Positions 7,089-15,495 of a DNA stretch of 64,000 nt are shown here, piece after piece (position 1 is the stretch's first letter; each line of letters opens with the position of its first letter). Made by a program: the position numbers and the translations under genes. The stretch lies in assembly GCA_023898365.1 (NCBI GenBank), contig CP060219.1, positions 124,001-188,000 of the forward strand, written 5' to 3'. Under the pieces are notes generated by a model, which was not told the DNA's origin, searched no databases, and was given only the letters and a program-made list of their open reading frames with translations. The DNA is from Candidatus Woesearchaeota archaeon. Its GTDB lineage: Archaea > Nanobdellota > Nanobdellia > Woesearchaeales > GCA-023898365.

Positions 7089-7131
7089 TTTATCCGGAAA
7101 CGAAAACGTCTACACGGCACAAAAATAAGAA

Positions 7132-7311
7132 TTAAAGCGTTTCAAGCACACGCGCTTCTATTCTTGTCTTTCCACCTGTAGGCTTTGCAATGAGCGTACC
7201 ACAGACAAGACACGATACGGTGCTCGTAGGTTTGCTAAACACAACTTGCTCATTCTTACATTTTGAGCAGCGGACTTTAATAAACTTTGAATCAGGAATA
7301 GATTTTTTCAT
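7132..7311 (-). CDS. rps27e: small-subunit ribosomal protein eS27
   Basis: A 59-residue protein starting MKKSIPDSKFIKVRCSKCKN. The zinc finger has two CxxC pairs (CSKC and CLVC), and the TGGKTRIEARVLETL end is typical of S27e. The start ATG (7309-7311) overlaps the stop of eL42 as ATGA, showing tight coupling. Confidence 0.96.
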   Translation of the reverse strand: MKKSIPDSKFIKVRCSKCKNEQVVFSKPTSTVSCLVCGTLIAKPTGGKTRIEARVLETL

Positions 7312-7619
7312 ATGAGCTCCACCTTCTTTGCGCGAATACCGCTTGATTGCATTGAGGTTTTCTTACACTCAGCACATACAAAGCGAAAATCAGTTTTTTT
7401 TGTTAATTTTTTACCAACCATTTTAGGATTTGTTGGTTTTGAATACTTACCCAAGTTGCCTGCTCCTCGACGTTCTCCCCGATCCTTAACTCTATGTGTA
7501 GAACCAAATGAGAGCGGATGCGTTGCATTTCTACCTCGCTTCTTTGCCTGCATAACCTTGTGTTCGGTATGCTTACCGCACGTCTTACAGTGCCGATTCG
7601 TCACCTTAGGTCGCTTCAT
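7308..7619 (-). CDS. rpl44e: large-subunit ribosomal protein eL42 (L44e)
   Basis: 103 residues. It begins MKRPKVTNRHCKTCGKHTEH, has a second zinc pair CAECKK near residue 88, and carries KPTNPKMVGKKLTKKTDFRF, diagnostic of archaeal L44e at the tRNA E-site. A TATA box lies at 7641-7650. It is the first gene of a four-gene informational operon. Confidence 0.96.
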   Translation of the reverse strand: MKRPKVTNRHCKTCGKHTEHKVMQAKKRGRNATHPLSFGSTHRVKDRGERRGAGNLGKYSKPTNPKMVGKKLTKKTDFRFVCAECKKTSMQSSGIRAKKVELI

Positions 7620-7640
7620 ACCTTTCCGGAAACAAAACTT

Positions 7641-7650
7641 GATTTATAAA
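7641..7650 (-). promoter_or_regulatory. TATA box of the eL42-eS27-aIF2alpha-Nop10 operon
   Basis: TTTATAAATC on the minus strand, about 25 bases before the eL42 ATG. It is followed by a short leader. Confidence 0.6.
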
Positions 7651-7687
7651 ACTTATCGTTAGCAAGAACAATTACCTTAACATAAAA

Positions 7688-7697
7688 TATATAAAAG
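7688..7697 (+). promoter_or_regulatory. TATA box of the TIM-barrel gene
   Basis: TATATAAAAG, 22 bases before the ATG at 7720, consistent with leaderless transcription. Confidence 0.6.
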
Positions 7698-7719
7698 CGC
7701 ACAGTGCTCAGTCATCACT

Positions 7720-8724
7720 ATGAAAAGACAATTATTCCTTCCGACTGTTGCTGAATTTTCAAAAGATATAGCTACCAGCATGGCACTCCAACAACCACTT
7801 GTTGACATTGGCTACACACCAGGACTATGCATCGTTATGAGAGGAGGCATGAAAGCAGTTACGGACCCAGAAATTATTGCAAAACAACAACAAAACCTCG
7901 TTGCAGAAGTTGGCGATACGTATGAAGCAGCAGATGTTATCACCATGCTCTCAAACATCCCTATCGGAGAAATAGATTTTCTTCACAATACCAAGCAAGC
8001 AGTTGATCATGTGAAAGCAGGCATCGACTTCGCGCGAGCCTTACCCATTGGAGGAGAACGATACGTTACGTTTCATTTGAACACACTTGTCAGAAAAGGA
8101 GTTAAAGATATGATTGATCTTCCGAGTTGGAGAGGCATCTTCAGAACCAACGTTGCACCAGCACTTCAAGAAATTGCACGATACGCTCGTAATCAAGGAG
8201 TTCGCGTCAATGTAGAAACAACACCCGCACCAGAATTCGGCGACATACCTCGCAGCAAAGAATTATCCTATCTTGGCGTTCACGCAAGCGATTTGAGAAA
8301 TCCATTTCTCTTAACAGAAGCAAACGGAGGCTTTGGAGCAATAAGAGCGCAAGGCCTTGGCATTTGTTTAGATCTGTGCCACAATAGAACACTATACGAC
8401 CTTGCCGCACAAGGCGATGAAGAAAACGTTCTCGGAGAAGAAAGAACCTATTTCGAAAAAGGAAGTCTAGCAACCGATGTTAGCGCACTCGAACCAGGAG
8501 ACTTAGCGCACGTCAACGACGGAAAAGGAACCTACGCCGAACGTGACGGAACCCTTTTTGAAGAAGGCGTCGCACTCGGACAAGGAGACATTGAAGGTCT
8601 TGACACCCACCTACAAAACATACTCGCAGCAGAAATCCCGTTCGTTGTCGAAATCAACGAAACAGATTTTGCAACAAGACCAAACACGAGAGCATCAATT
8701 GACTACCTGGCTCGTCTTGGTTGA
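7720..8724 (+). CDS. TIM-barrel protein, xylose isomerase / AP endonuclease 2-like superfamily
   Basis: 334 residues. Alternating strands and helices carry metal-ligand-type residues at strand ends: H119 (YVTFHLNT), E166 (VNVETTP), D218 and H221 (LGICLDLCHNR), H264 (LAHVNDGKG) and E311 (FVVEINETD). This spacing matches the AP-endonuclease-2/sugar isomerase fold, which binds divalent metals. The exact substrate (abasic DNA, a sugar or other) cannot be decided from sequence. The gene stands alone with its own promoter and ends in a hairpin. Confidence 0.7.
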   Translation: MKRQLFLPTVAEFSKDIATSMALQQPLVDIGYTPGLCIVMRGGMKAVTDPEIIAKQQQNLVAEVGDTYEAADVITMLSNIPIGEIDFLHNTKQAVDHVKAGIDFARALPIGGERYVTFHLNTLVRKGVKDMIDLPSWRGIFRTNVAPALQEIARYARNQGVRVNVETTPAPEFGDIPRSKELSYLGVHASDLRNPFLLTEANGGFGAIRAQGLGICLDLCHNRTLYDLAAQGDEENVLGEERTYFEKGSLATDVSALEPGDLAHVNDGKGTYAERDGTLFEEGVALGQGDIEGLDTHLQNILAAEIPFVVEINETDFATRPNTRASIDYLARLG

Positions 8725-8736
8725 AACTATAGTTTC
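8723..8736 (+). terminator. palindrome plus T-rich tail after the TIM-barrel gene
   Basis: GAAACTATAGTTTC is a perfect 14-base palindrome overlapping the stop codon, followed by TTATTCTTTC. It is probably part of the terminator. Confidence 0.4.
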
Positions 8737-8796
8737 TTATTCTTTCATTCGTAACACAAACATTTTTAACCAGAAAGCAAACCATCACAGAACAAT

Positions 8797-8917
8797 GGGC
8801 GAGTAGTTCAGCCTGGTTAGAATGCTTGGTTGGCAATCGAGTGGCCGCGGGTTCGAATAGTTGACGAATATCGGCAATGACCGAGAAGCGTTTGCTTCGA
8901 AAGTCCCGCCTCGTCCA
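8797..8917 (+). tRNA. tRNA-Ala (anticodon GGC) with an intron in the T loop
   Basis: The acceptor stem GGGCGAG/CTCGTCC has the G3-U70 pair that identifies alanine tRNA. Discriminator A is at 8917. The anticodon stem CTTGG/TCGAG encloses loop TTGGCAA. The T stem GCGGG (8847-8851) pairs with CCCGC (8905-8909), but about 53 bases lie between them instead of 7. The T-loop starts TTCGAA, then follows an intron of about 46 bases (roughly 8858-8903), containing hairpins TCGG/CCGA and GAAGC/GCTTC. The exact splice sites are uncertain by 2-3 bases. Removing the intron leaves a normal 75-base tRNA. A TATA-like ATTTTTAAC is at 8762-8770. Confidence 0.88.
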
Positions 8918-8931
8918 GTTTATTTTTTTAA

Positions 8932-9660
8932 TTACACCAACTCTGCTCGTTTTTTAGAAATTAAGATATTGGCTACGGTTTCTGGGACTGGCGCGACATT
9001 TCCTGCAGTAAAAGGCCCCATTATTTGACCATCTGCTGTTTTGAATCTTGGTAAGTCTGTTAAGAATTTGATCGTGATGTCAGTTGAGGCTTCTTTCACT
9101 TCAGGTTTAGTTTCTTGAACAGCACTCTCAGGAGTTGAAGATCGAGAAACGGAAGCACGAGACTCTTCTTGAGAAGAAAAATGCGACGCGTCAAGATCTT
9201 CTTTGCTAAAGACTGATGAGCGATCAAGACGTGCCGAGCGCATCGAAGTCATTGGCCGTTCTAAGTCCACTGCTGAGAAAAATTGTTCTTTTCCTCTTGT
9301 TAGAGAAACAACAAGCGCGTTGAAAAGATCTTGTTCTTTTGAGAGAAGTGCGTCCGTGTTTACTATGGTGCTTTCTGTTCTTGCTTTATTTAAAGCAAGA
9401 TGAATGATTTTTTTCTCTCGCAATTCGTAGACGCTAACTAAGATTTTTCGAATGTTTTTGAGTTGGAGTTCGATTTTTTCTGCTTCTGATTTGCTAAAGT
9501 AATCTGATTTAGCAAGGTTTTCTTCCATGAGTTGTTTTTTTTGATTAATATACTTCCTCACATCTTCATAGAAGCTGTCATCGAGCTTTTGGAGTTCATC
9601 CTTTGTTTCTCGACGCAGCAAATCAAAGAGCGCTTCATAGGTTATTGTTACATCAACCAT
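8932..9660 (-). CDS. gins51: DNA replication GINS subunit (Gins51-type)
   Basis: 242 residues. The N-terminal all-helical A domain (ITYEALFDLLRRETKDELQK at ~6-25, then YVNQ-type heptads to ~125) is followed by an acidic/Ser-rich linker (~130-185) and a C-terminal beta-rich B domain (KFLTDLPRFKTADGQIMGPF, ending KKRAELV). The A-then-B order is that of Sld5/Psf1-type GINS51, a component of the CMG helicase complex. It is transcribed away from the radical SAM gene with a TATA-like element near 9715-9727. Confidence 0.9.
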   Translation of the reverse strand: MVDVTITYEALFDLLRRETKDELQKLDDSFYEDVRKYINQKKQLMEENLAKSDYFSKSEAEKIELQLKNIRKILVSVYELREKKIIHLALNKARTESTIVNTDALLSKEQDLFNALVVSLTRGKEQFFSAVDLERPMTSMRSARLDRSSVFSKEDLDASHFSSQEESRASVSRSSTPESAVQETKPEVKEASTDITIKFLTDLPRFKTADGQIMGPFTAGNVAPVPETVANILISKKRAELV

Positions 9661-9714
9661 TTCAAGTAGAGAAAAGCAAGGTGCGTTAAAAAATGTTTCG
9701 TGTCGAACAAGCTA

Positions 9715-9727
9715 CTTTAAAAATATT
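9715..9727. promoter_or_regulatory. shared AT-rich promoter core between GINS and radical SAM genes
   Basis: CTTTAAAAATATT reads as a TATA box on the plus strand 19-30 bases before the radical SAM ATG at 9746. On the other strand it reads as ATATTTTTAAAG, about 55 bases before the GINS ATG. One AT element may serve both directions. Confidence 0.45.
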
Positions 9728-9745
9728 GATTCATTGCTTTTCGTC

Positions 9746-10954
9746 ATGGCAACGTACGCGTTTGATAAGATCAGCGAAGGAGAGGAGATCTTAACTATTC
9801 GTTTTAAGCGGTTTTACACATTCACCCTCGCAAAAGATCGCCTGCTGACCCTCGGATCATATCATATCAAAGATAACGCCCTTGTGTTCCCTGATCTTTC
9901 TGAGAAAGCGTTCTGGAATAAGTTTCGTTTTGTTCTTCAAGAAGGGATGAGCACACTTACCAGCAATCTTACTGGGAAAAAAGTCATCTATCTTGATGAA
10001 GATCTTGGCGTCCCTCTTCTTGGCACCAACGAATTCGGCATTATTGATAGGGGTTCGAACATTATCGAAATTAAACCGAACACGGGATGTAATCTTAACT
10101 GCACGTTTTGTTCAGTAAGTGAAGGCATCAACAAAAAAGACTATGATTATCTTGTTGATCCTGATTTTTTGCTTAGAGAACTTGAGCCAGTGGTCGCTCT
10201 CAAAAAACATCCTGTTGAAATCAATATTGGCCCCCAAGGAGAACCGTTGTTGTACCCTGATCTTGTTTCGCTGATCAAGGGCCTTAAAGAGATTGCGAAC
10301 ATTGCAACAATAAGTATGAATTCCAACGGGGTCTTGCTCACCAAACAACTTATCGATGAGTTAGCTCACGCAGGTCTTGATCGCATTAATCTTTCCCTGC
10401 ACACACTTGATGAAACCCTTGCCAAAAAGATTATGGGAAACAAAGCATACAGCGTTACCCATCTTGTTGAACAAATAAACTATTGTAAAGGAAAGATTGC
10501 AGTCCTCTTTGCTCCTGTGATGATTAAAGGCGTTAATGAAGAGTTAAAAGATGTTGTAGAACTAAGCAAAGAATTTTCTTCGCCGTTTCCAAAAATGGGC
10601 ATTCAAAACTACCTCCACTATAAAGGAGGCAGGATTATTGCTAAAGAAATGCAGTGGGACGATTTTTTTAATCGTATCAAAGCGCTTGAGAATGAAACGG
10701 GAGAGCAACTCATGCTCAAAACTGACGCCAATCCGTTCCATATTTTTCCAGAACAAACATTACCTAAGCCCTTCTTGAAAGGAGAAGTAATCACTGCTGA
10801 CATAAAGATGCCTGGCAGATTTTCTCGTGATAAAATAGCTGTTGCTAAGGATCGCGCAATCACCATTCGTAATTGTCCACAAGAAAAAGGATCGATTAAG
10901 ATCAAGCTCATTCGAGACAAGCACAATATCTTTTCAGGCGTGCCTTTACGGTAA
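9746..10954 (+). CDS. radical SAM enzyme of unknown substrate
   Basis: 402 residues from the ATG at 9746; an earlier in-frame ATG at 9734 is too close to the TATA box. A ~105-residue N-terminal domain precedes the radical SAM barrel with CNLNCTFC (Cys at about 115, 119 and 122, which bind the 4Fe-4S cluster) and a GPQGEPLLYPDL segment matching the GGE motif region. A C-terminal ~55-residue extension (MPGRFSRDKIAVAKDRAITI) may be a small beta (TRAM-like) nucleic-acid-binding domain. The neighbours (GINS, S-layer) give no pathway. Confidence 0.8.
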   Translation: MATYAFDKISEGEEILTIRFKRFYTFTLAKDRLLTLGSYHIKDNALVFPDLSEKAFWNKFRFVLQEGMSTLTSNLTGKKVIYLDEDLGVPLLGTNEFGIIDRGSNIIEIKPNTGCNLNCTFCSVSEGINKKDYDYLVDPDFLLRELEPVVALKKHPVEINIGPQGEPLLYPDLVSLIKGLKEIANIATISMNSNGVLLTKQLIDELAHAGLDRINLSLHTLDETLAKKIMGNKAYSVTHLVEQINYCKGKIAVLFAPVMIKGVNEELKDVVELSKEFSSPFPKMGIQNYLHYKGGRIIAKEMQWDDFFNRIKALENETGEQLMLKTDANPFHIFPEQTLPKPFLKGEVITADIKMPGRFSRDKIAVAKDRAITIRNCPQEKGSIKIKLIRDKHNIFSGVPLR

Positions 10955-11109
10955 GAATCGTTCTTAAGAAAACACCTGCACAGTTGTTATCCGCGACTAG
11001 GATATTTATCGCACAGAAATTTCAAATCCAAAGCTAGTTCTCATAACAAATTAAGAAAACGAGAAGAGAAAAAGAATAAAAAAAATAAGAAAAAAAATCA
11101 GCTTTCGAC

Positions 11110-13305
11110 TTATGCTTCGTCACCAGTGGTGTCATCTTCTTCTTCTGCTGCAGGTGCAACATAAGGTGCGATGACTGGTGTGTCAGAACCATCTTGTAAG
11201 GAAACCATAACTTCGCTTCCAACAAGTTGTCCTGCGTACATGTCGTAGTTTGCAAGCGTTTGAGCTGCAAGCAAGGTGTCTTCTGCAGTATAACCTGCAA
11301 CAAGAACTGCATTTTGAGTTCCGAAGAGCTTAATGCGTCCTACACCTTGTTCAAAGCCTTCAACACAGTTAGCTGCTGTTACGCCAAGAAGGTCACGTGC
11401 AACAGTGTTTGCACATGGTCCGCCGACGACAAGCAAGTTTGTGTTACCAACAAGGCTTGCTCCAACACTATCCAAGACTCCAAGACCGACTGGGATTTGG
11501 TTCACAACATATGAACTTGCATCGCCAGCTGTGGTGGTCACAGTTGAACCCGACGTCGTAATGATGATGTGGGCTTCGACTTGGTCACTTGGAATGCTAA
11601 ACTCGACTTTGTCACTATCAAGCTTGTTTTCTGGGTTGTAGATAATTGCTCCATACTCAGTTAACAAGTCATAGTCACGAGCACCGATTGCGGTGGTGTC
11701 GTAGTACAAGTCCGTTCCGAGATTCTCATCGGTTGCACCAATGGTGTAGGTTGCTCCTCGTAATGCATAACGTGCATTGATTCGGATGTTGTCCAATCCA
11801 CCATCGTCGACAAAGGTGAAGTTACCTTCTGTTGCTCCGTTTCCAATTGTAACAACGTTAAAGTAATATTTAGCGTCGTTATTTTCAATGTACCACGTTG
11901 CAAGATTGTCTTGTGCAAGTGTTGATGCAAGGTCAGTCCAGCCATCGTCCTCATCGTAGTATGTCACGTTCAAACCATTAGACATGTTGGTTGGATCCGC
12001 AAGATACGCTCTGATCTTCTTTGACTGTGTTCCGCCAAGGTTGAATGCTTGTTCATCAGTTCCCGAAAGAGTAATTTCGAATCCTGGATGTCCCGTATTG
12101 TCTTCATCCTTAACTTCCTTTGCATCGACAACAACCTTAAAGCGATCGTCGTACTTCAAACTGTCGAACGTGACACTCACGTAGTCGTTAGGGAATGGAA
12201 GCACTCCACCAACACCGACCATTTCGAAGTAGTCTGCATCAAGCTCTTCTTCGGTTGCACCAACAACTTCCGACATAGCATTTGTCAACTGAACACCGAC
12301 ACGGTCAAGTGATGCTCCCGCATTGGTATCAATGTTCCAAACCCATGGCGCATCTCCGGAATCGTACTCTGTGAAGAGTTCGAAGTCGTCACCGTCGTTT
12401 GCAGTCTTACCGCCTGTGTCTTCGCCGATTAATGCTTCAACAAAGTCGTCTGCATTATCATCTGCGTTGAACAAGGATTCAACTTTAATTTCGATGTCTC
12501 CGTAGGTTTCTGTGTTACCAGTGCTGATAACGTCTGAAACGCCATCTACTTTGATAACTGCGCTGGTGTCTCCAACATTGACAAGCTCAATTTCATGGCC
12601 TGCAACAGTAACTGGGTTGTCTCGTGTTAAGATCTCTGTTACGGAGTTCTTGTACTTGATTCCCGTTGCAGTAATGTCGATGATTTCGAAAGATTCTCCA
12701 AGGAAGTCAAATTCGATGTTGTAATCTTCGTCGTCACTGACACCCACACCAACAATTGATGCTTGGTCTGCTGCGTCAACTGCTACATAATATTCGTAGC
12801 CAGCTTCATTGACTTGCAAGTATGGATCAGCACCCATATCTTCTGCTTCAGATGCATAACCTAAGTTATACTGAACTGTCACACCAGAAATGTTCAAATA
12901 CTCGCCGTAGTCAACGTCCGTGTCGTTGTAGTCGAATTGATCATCTGCAAATCCTGCAAGGTCGCCGTCATCTAAGATACCGCTGGTACCGAATTGAACG
13001 GATAATGCCTGGCCGAATAAGAGATCTTCAACTTGACCGCCTTCAACAGTTGTTACACCATCTGTTGATTCATATCCTGTTTTTGCTGCGTACTGTAAGC
13101 TCGCCGCAATATCTACTGCGCCGATGACGTCCGAAACTGCTGCTTCTCCGCCAACAACGATTTTGCCGTTAAATACTCCATCAGTTACGAATGGTTCTGG
13201 ATAATCTGCCAAACTTGCATATGCTCCCATTGCGGTTGCGCCAAGCATGACTGCTCCAATGCCAATCGTTCCGATTCGTTTCATAGTTTTTCCCAACTTA
13301 CTCAT
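11110..13305 (-). CDS. S-layer protein
   Basis: 731 residues, highly acidic. A signal peptide (KRIGTIGIGAVMLGATAMGAYA) leads into DYPEPFVTDGVFNGKIVVGG, the N-terminal S-layer motif also seen in Methanococcus-type and DPANN S-layer proteins. Near the end, LLVVGGPCANTVARDLLG and YTAEDTLLAAQTLANYDMYA match the archaeal S-layer C-terminal domain. There is no C-terminal membrane helix; the tail is rich in Ala, Glu and Asp. A strong GGAGGTG ribosome-binding site precedes the ATG at 13303-13305. It forms the cell's protein coat. A T-rich stretch near 11080-11100 probably terminates the transcript. Confidence 0.9.
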   Translation of the reverse strand: MSKLGKTMKRIGTIGIGAVMLGATAMGAYASLADYPEPFVTDGVFNGKIVVGGEAAVSDVIGAVDIAASLQYAAKTGYESTDGVTTVEGGQVEDLLFGQALSVQFGTSGILDDGDLAGFADDQFDYNDTDVDYGEYLNISGVTVQYNLGYASEAEDMGADPYLQVNEAGYEYYVAVDAADQASIVGVGVSDDEDYNIEFDFLGESFEIIDITATGIKYKNSVTEILTRDNPVTVAGHEIELVNVGDTSAVIKVDGVSDVISTGNTETYGDIEIKVESLFNADDNADDFVEALIGEDTGGKTANDGDDFELFTEYDSGDAPWVWNIDTNAGASLDRVGVQLTNAMSEVVGATEEELDADYFEMVGVGGVLPFPNDYVSVTFDSLKYDDRFKVVVDAKEVKDEDNTGHPGFEITLSGTDEQAFNLGGTQSKKIRAYLADPTNMSNGLNVTYYDEDDGWTDLASTLAQDNLATWYIENNDAKYYFNVVTIGNGATEGNFTFVDDGGLDNIRINARYALRGATYTIGATDENLGTDLYYDTTAIGARDYDLLTEYGAIIYNPENKLDSDKVEFSIPSDQVEAHIIITTSGSTVTTTAGDASSYVVNQIPVGLGVLDSVGASLVGNTNLLVVGGPCANTVARDLLGVTAANCVEGFEQGVGRIKLFGTQNAVLVAGYTAEDTLLAAQTLANYDMYAGQLVGSEVMVSLQDGSDTPVIAPYVAPAAEEEDDTTGDEA

Positions 13306-13481
13306 CTAAACACCTCCGTGTTGGAATGTTTTTTTATTTGTTTGTCCCATTCGTTGCCGGATGGTTTGCGCTATGGCAAACAACGTGCTTTGTTGCTCAC
13401 CACAAATTTAAGCCCACCGACACCAAACAGTTCACAATGGTGATTGTGCAACCCTTCCAATGTCCAGTTTTATTTATAAAC
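13306..13481 (-). promoter_or_regulatory. S-layer promoter and long 5' leader
   Basis: The TATA box GTTTATAAATA (minus strand, 13471-13481) would give a leader of about 140 bases before the S-layer ATG. A CACAAT-GGTG-ATTGTG inverted repeat (13433-13448) lies close to the expected transcript start and could form a 5' hairpin. Long stabilising leaders are known for S-layer mRNAs. Upstream to 13678 nothing else is evident. Confidence 0.5.
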
Positions 13482-13678
13482 TTTTCGTAGAGGCATAATC
13501 TGTTTTCCAAGAAGGGGACGTTTAGAGAGTCCAAAACGCCCAATACAGCCAAATAAAACAGTTATTACTCCCGAGTGACCTTCTTGAACATTGGTGCTTT
13601 CAAAGGCAATGTTTAAAAACTGAAAGCAAAAAAAAGGCATCAATTTAAAAACAAAAATACTGGTAAAAATCATTTTCT

Positions 13679-15460
13679 TCAAGACCGATTCTTTTGAGTT
13701 GCATGTCGCTGATCATCAAAAATGTCTGCAACATGATCAAGGGAAGTTATTGAATCACTGCCTCGATCATCTCGAAGCCGCAAAATTCTTGGAAAACGTA
13801 AGGCAAAACCCGCTTCATACGTTGTGCTCTTCTGAATTTCTTCAAATGCGACTTCAACAACTATGTGGGGAGTCAATCGCACCTCTCGACCGACCTCCTC
13901 TAATATATAGGGGCGCAATAACTCAGTCATTTCAGAAAAACTAACGCCAAGTTCCTCTTTTTCTTTAAGACCAGTACCAACCCGACCTACAGAAACATAC
14001 TCCCCATCGAATGTTCTGCACGCAAGAAGAAAAGACGTAAGCCAACCACTGCGCTTACCTTCACCCCATTCAGCTCCAACAATAACCAAGTCAAACGTTT
14101 CAAGCGTTGGCTTCATTTTCACCATGTGACCAACACGCTTGCCTAGGGCATACGGCGAAGACAAATTCTTAAACATGACTCCTTCGTTGCCTGCACCAAG
14201 TGAACGTTCATAAAATTCTTGCGCTTCTTGCTCTGAGGATATAATTTTTCTTGTTGCAAGTTCAAGTTCATGCGGTAAAGGAACAAGTAACTTTTCCAAT
14301 GCTGCTCGCCGATGTTCGTTTGACTCATCTAATAAGGTGACCCCATCAGCAAACAACGCATCAAAAACAACGAACACACAAGGAAGTTTTTTTGCAAGTT
14401 CGTCAATACGATACTTTCGTCGTATGCGCTGAGAAACAAATTGAAAAGGAAGGTACTTCTTTGTTTTGGGATCAATACCTACAGCCTCACCATCAAGAAT
14501 GAACTCTTTTGCCGCAACTCCCTTATTTAAGGCAGCGACAACTTCAGGAAATTGATTGGTGACCAATTCAAGTTTTCTTGTATACAAAGAAATGACGCCA
14601 TTCACTTTATGAGCAAGAATACGAAACCCATCATATTTATATTCAATCGCAGCAGGAACGCCAACTGTTTTGAGTGCTTGCTCGATTGTTTCCATTTTTG
14701 GGCCCAGCATGACACGAATAGGACTTCCAGGAACTAAGCGTATTTTTTCTAACCCTTCTAATCCTTCAGTCTTTGCAATATAACAGACAAGAGCAAGATC
14801 GCCAGAAAGATCTATTGCGCGTTGCACAGCTGAAACGCGAACGACATATTGTTCTCGGTCATTATATTTTCCCTCATCAACGCCCTCGTCTTGTTCAAAC
14901 ATGCCATCTTGATCAAGGAACGCGCGCACAATCGCATCGCGAAGCGTACCTTCGGCAACACCAACTCGTAATTCTTCTAAAACACCCCGCACCAAATACT
15001 TTGCCTCAAGCGGAGTGGCGCTTGAAAGGAGACGAGAAAAGAGCTTGACTTTTTGAGAAACAGATCCTTCGCCCGTGTACGAGGCTATTTTTCTAAAAGA
15101 AGAAAAGACTTCATCAACAGAAAGAGGTGAAGAAAAGAGGACGTTTTGCTTTTTTTTATGCAGTAATTCTTCAGCAACTAGACCTAAATCGCCAAGGGAT
15201 CTCCAACGTTCTTCGATTTCTTTTTCTGAAAAGCCAGCTGAGATCGCGATTGATTTAATGACCAACCTCGTGGAATAGCCAATTTTTGCTTCATCTGCTT
15301 GAGAAAATACTTTGCCCTGAAGTAATAAGATAAGCTCAAGTGCGTCTTGCTTTGTCGTCACTCCTTTTTTCAAGAGCGTCGCAATAAGTGCTGCTTTTTT
15401 CAGCGAACTTGGCTCTGCAACAAGCGAGTCATATACGGCAGCAAGGTCGATGTATTGCAT
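13679..15460 (-). CDS. lig: ATP-dependent DNA ligase
   Basis: 593 residues, the usual archaeal length. A helical N-terminal DNA-binding domain (~1-240) is followed by the adenylation domain with the active-site lysine in KYDGFRI (K275), then motifs III-V (VFDALFADG; EGVMFKNLSSPY; GHMVKMKP) and a C-terminal OB fold. It seals nicks during replication and repair, using ATP. The ATG at 15458-15460 is used. The gene follows the phospholipase D-like gene by 35 bases on the same strand. Confidence 0.96.
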   Translation of the reverse strand: MQYIDLAAVYDSLVAEPSSLKKAALIATLLKKGVTTKQDALELILLLQGKVFSQADEAKIGYSTRLVIKSIAISAGFSEKEIEERWRSLGDLGLVAEELLHKKKQNVLFSSPLSVDEVFSSFRKIASYTGEGSVSQKVKLFSRLLSSATPLEAKYLVRGVLEELRVGVAEGTLRDAIVRAFLDQDGMFEQDEGVDEGKYNDREQYVVRVSAVQRAIDLSGDLALVCYIAKTEGLEGLEKIRLVPGSPIRVMLGPKMETIEQALKTVGVPAAIEYKYDGFRILAHKVNGVISLYTRKLELVTNQFPEVVAALNKGVAAKEFILDGEAVGIDPKTKKYLPFQFVSQRIRRKYRIDELAKKLPCVFVVFDALFADGVTLLDESNEHRRAALEKLLVPLPHELELATRKIISSEQEAQEFYERSLGAGNEGVMFKNLSSPYALGKRVGHMVKMKPTLETFDLVIVGAEWGEGKRSGWLTSFLLACRTFDGEYVSVGRVGTGLKEKEELGVSFSEMTELLRPYILEEVGREVRLTPHIVVEVAFEEIQKSTTYEAGFALRFPRILRLRDDRGSDSITSLDHVADIFDDQRHATQKNRS

Positions 15461-15495
15461 ATCCTTTCGTACGGGCGTGACGTTTAAAAAACTAT

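Noticed and set aside
13470..13682. 70-codon open frame between DNA ligase and the S-layer promoter
   Set aside because: It starts with TTG, its composition is like noncoding DNA, and its end includes the S-layer TATA box.
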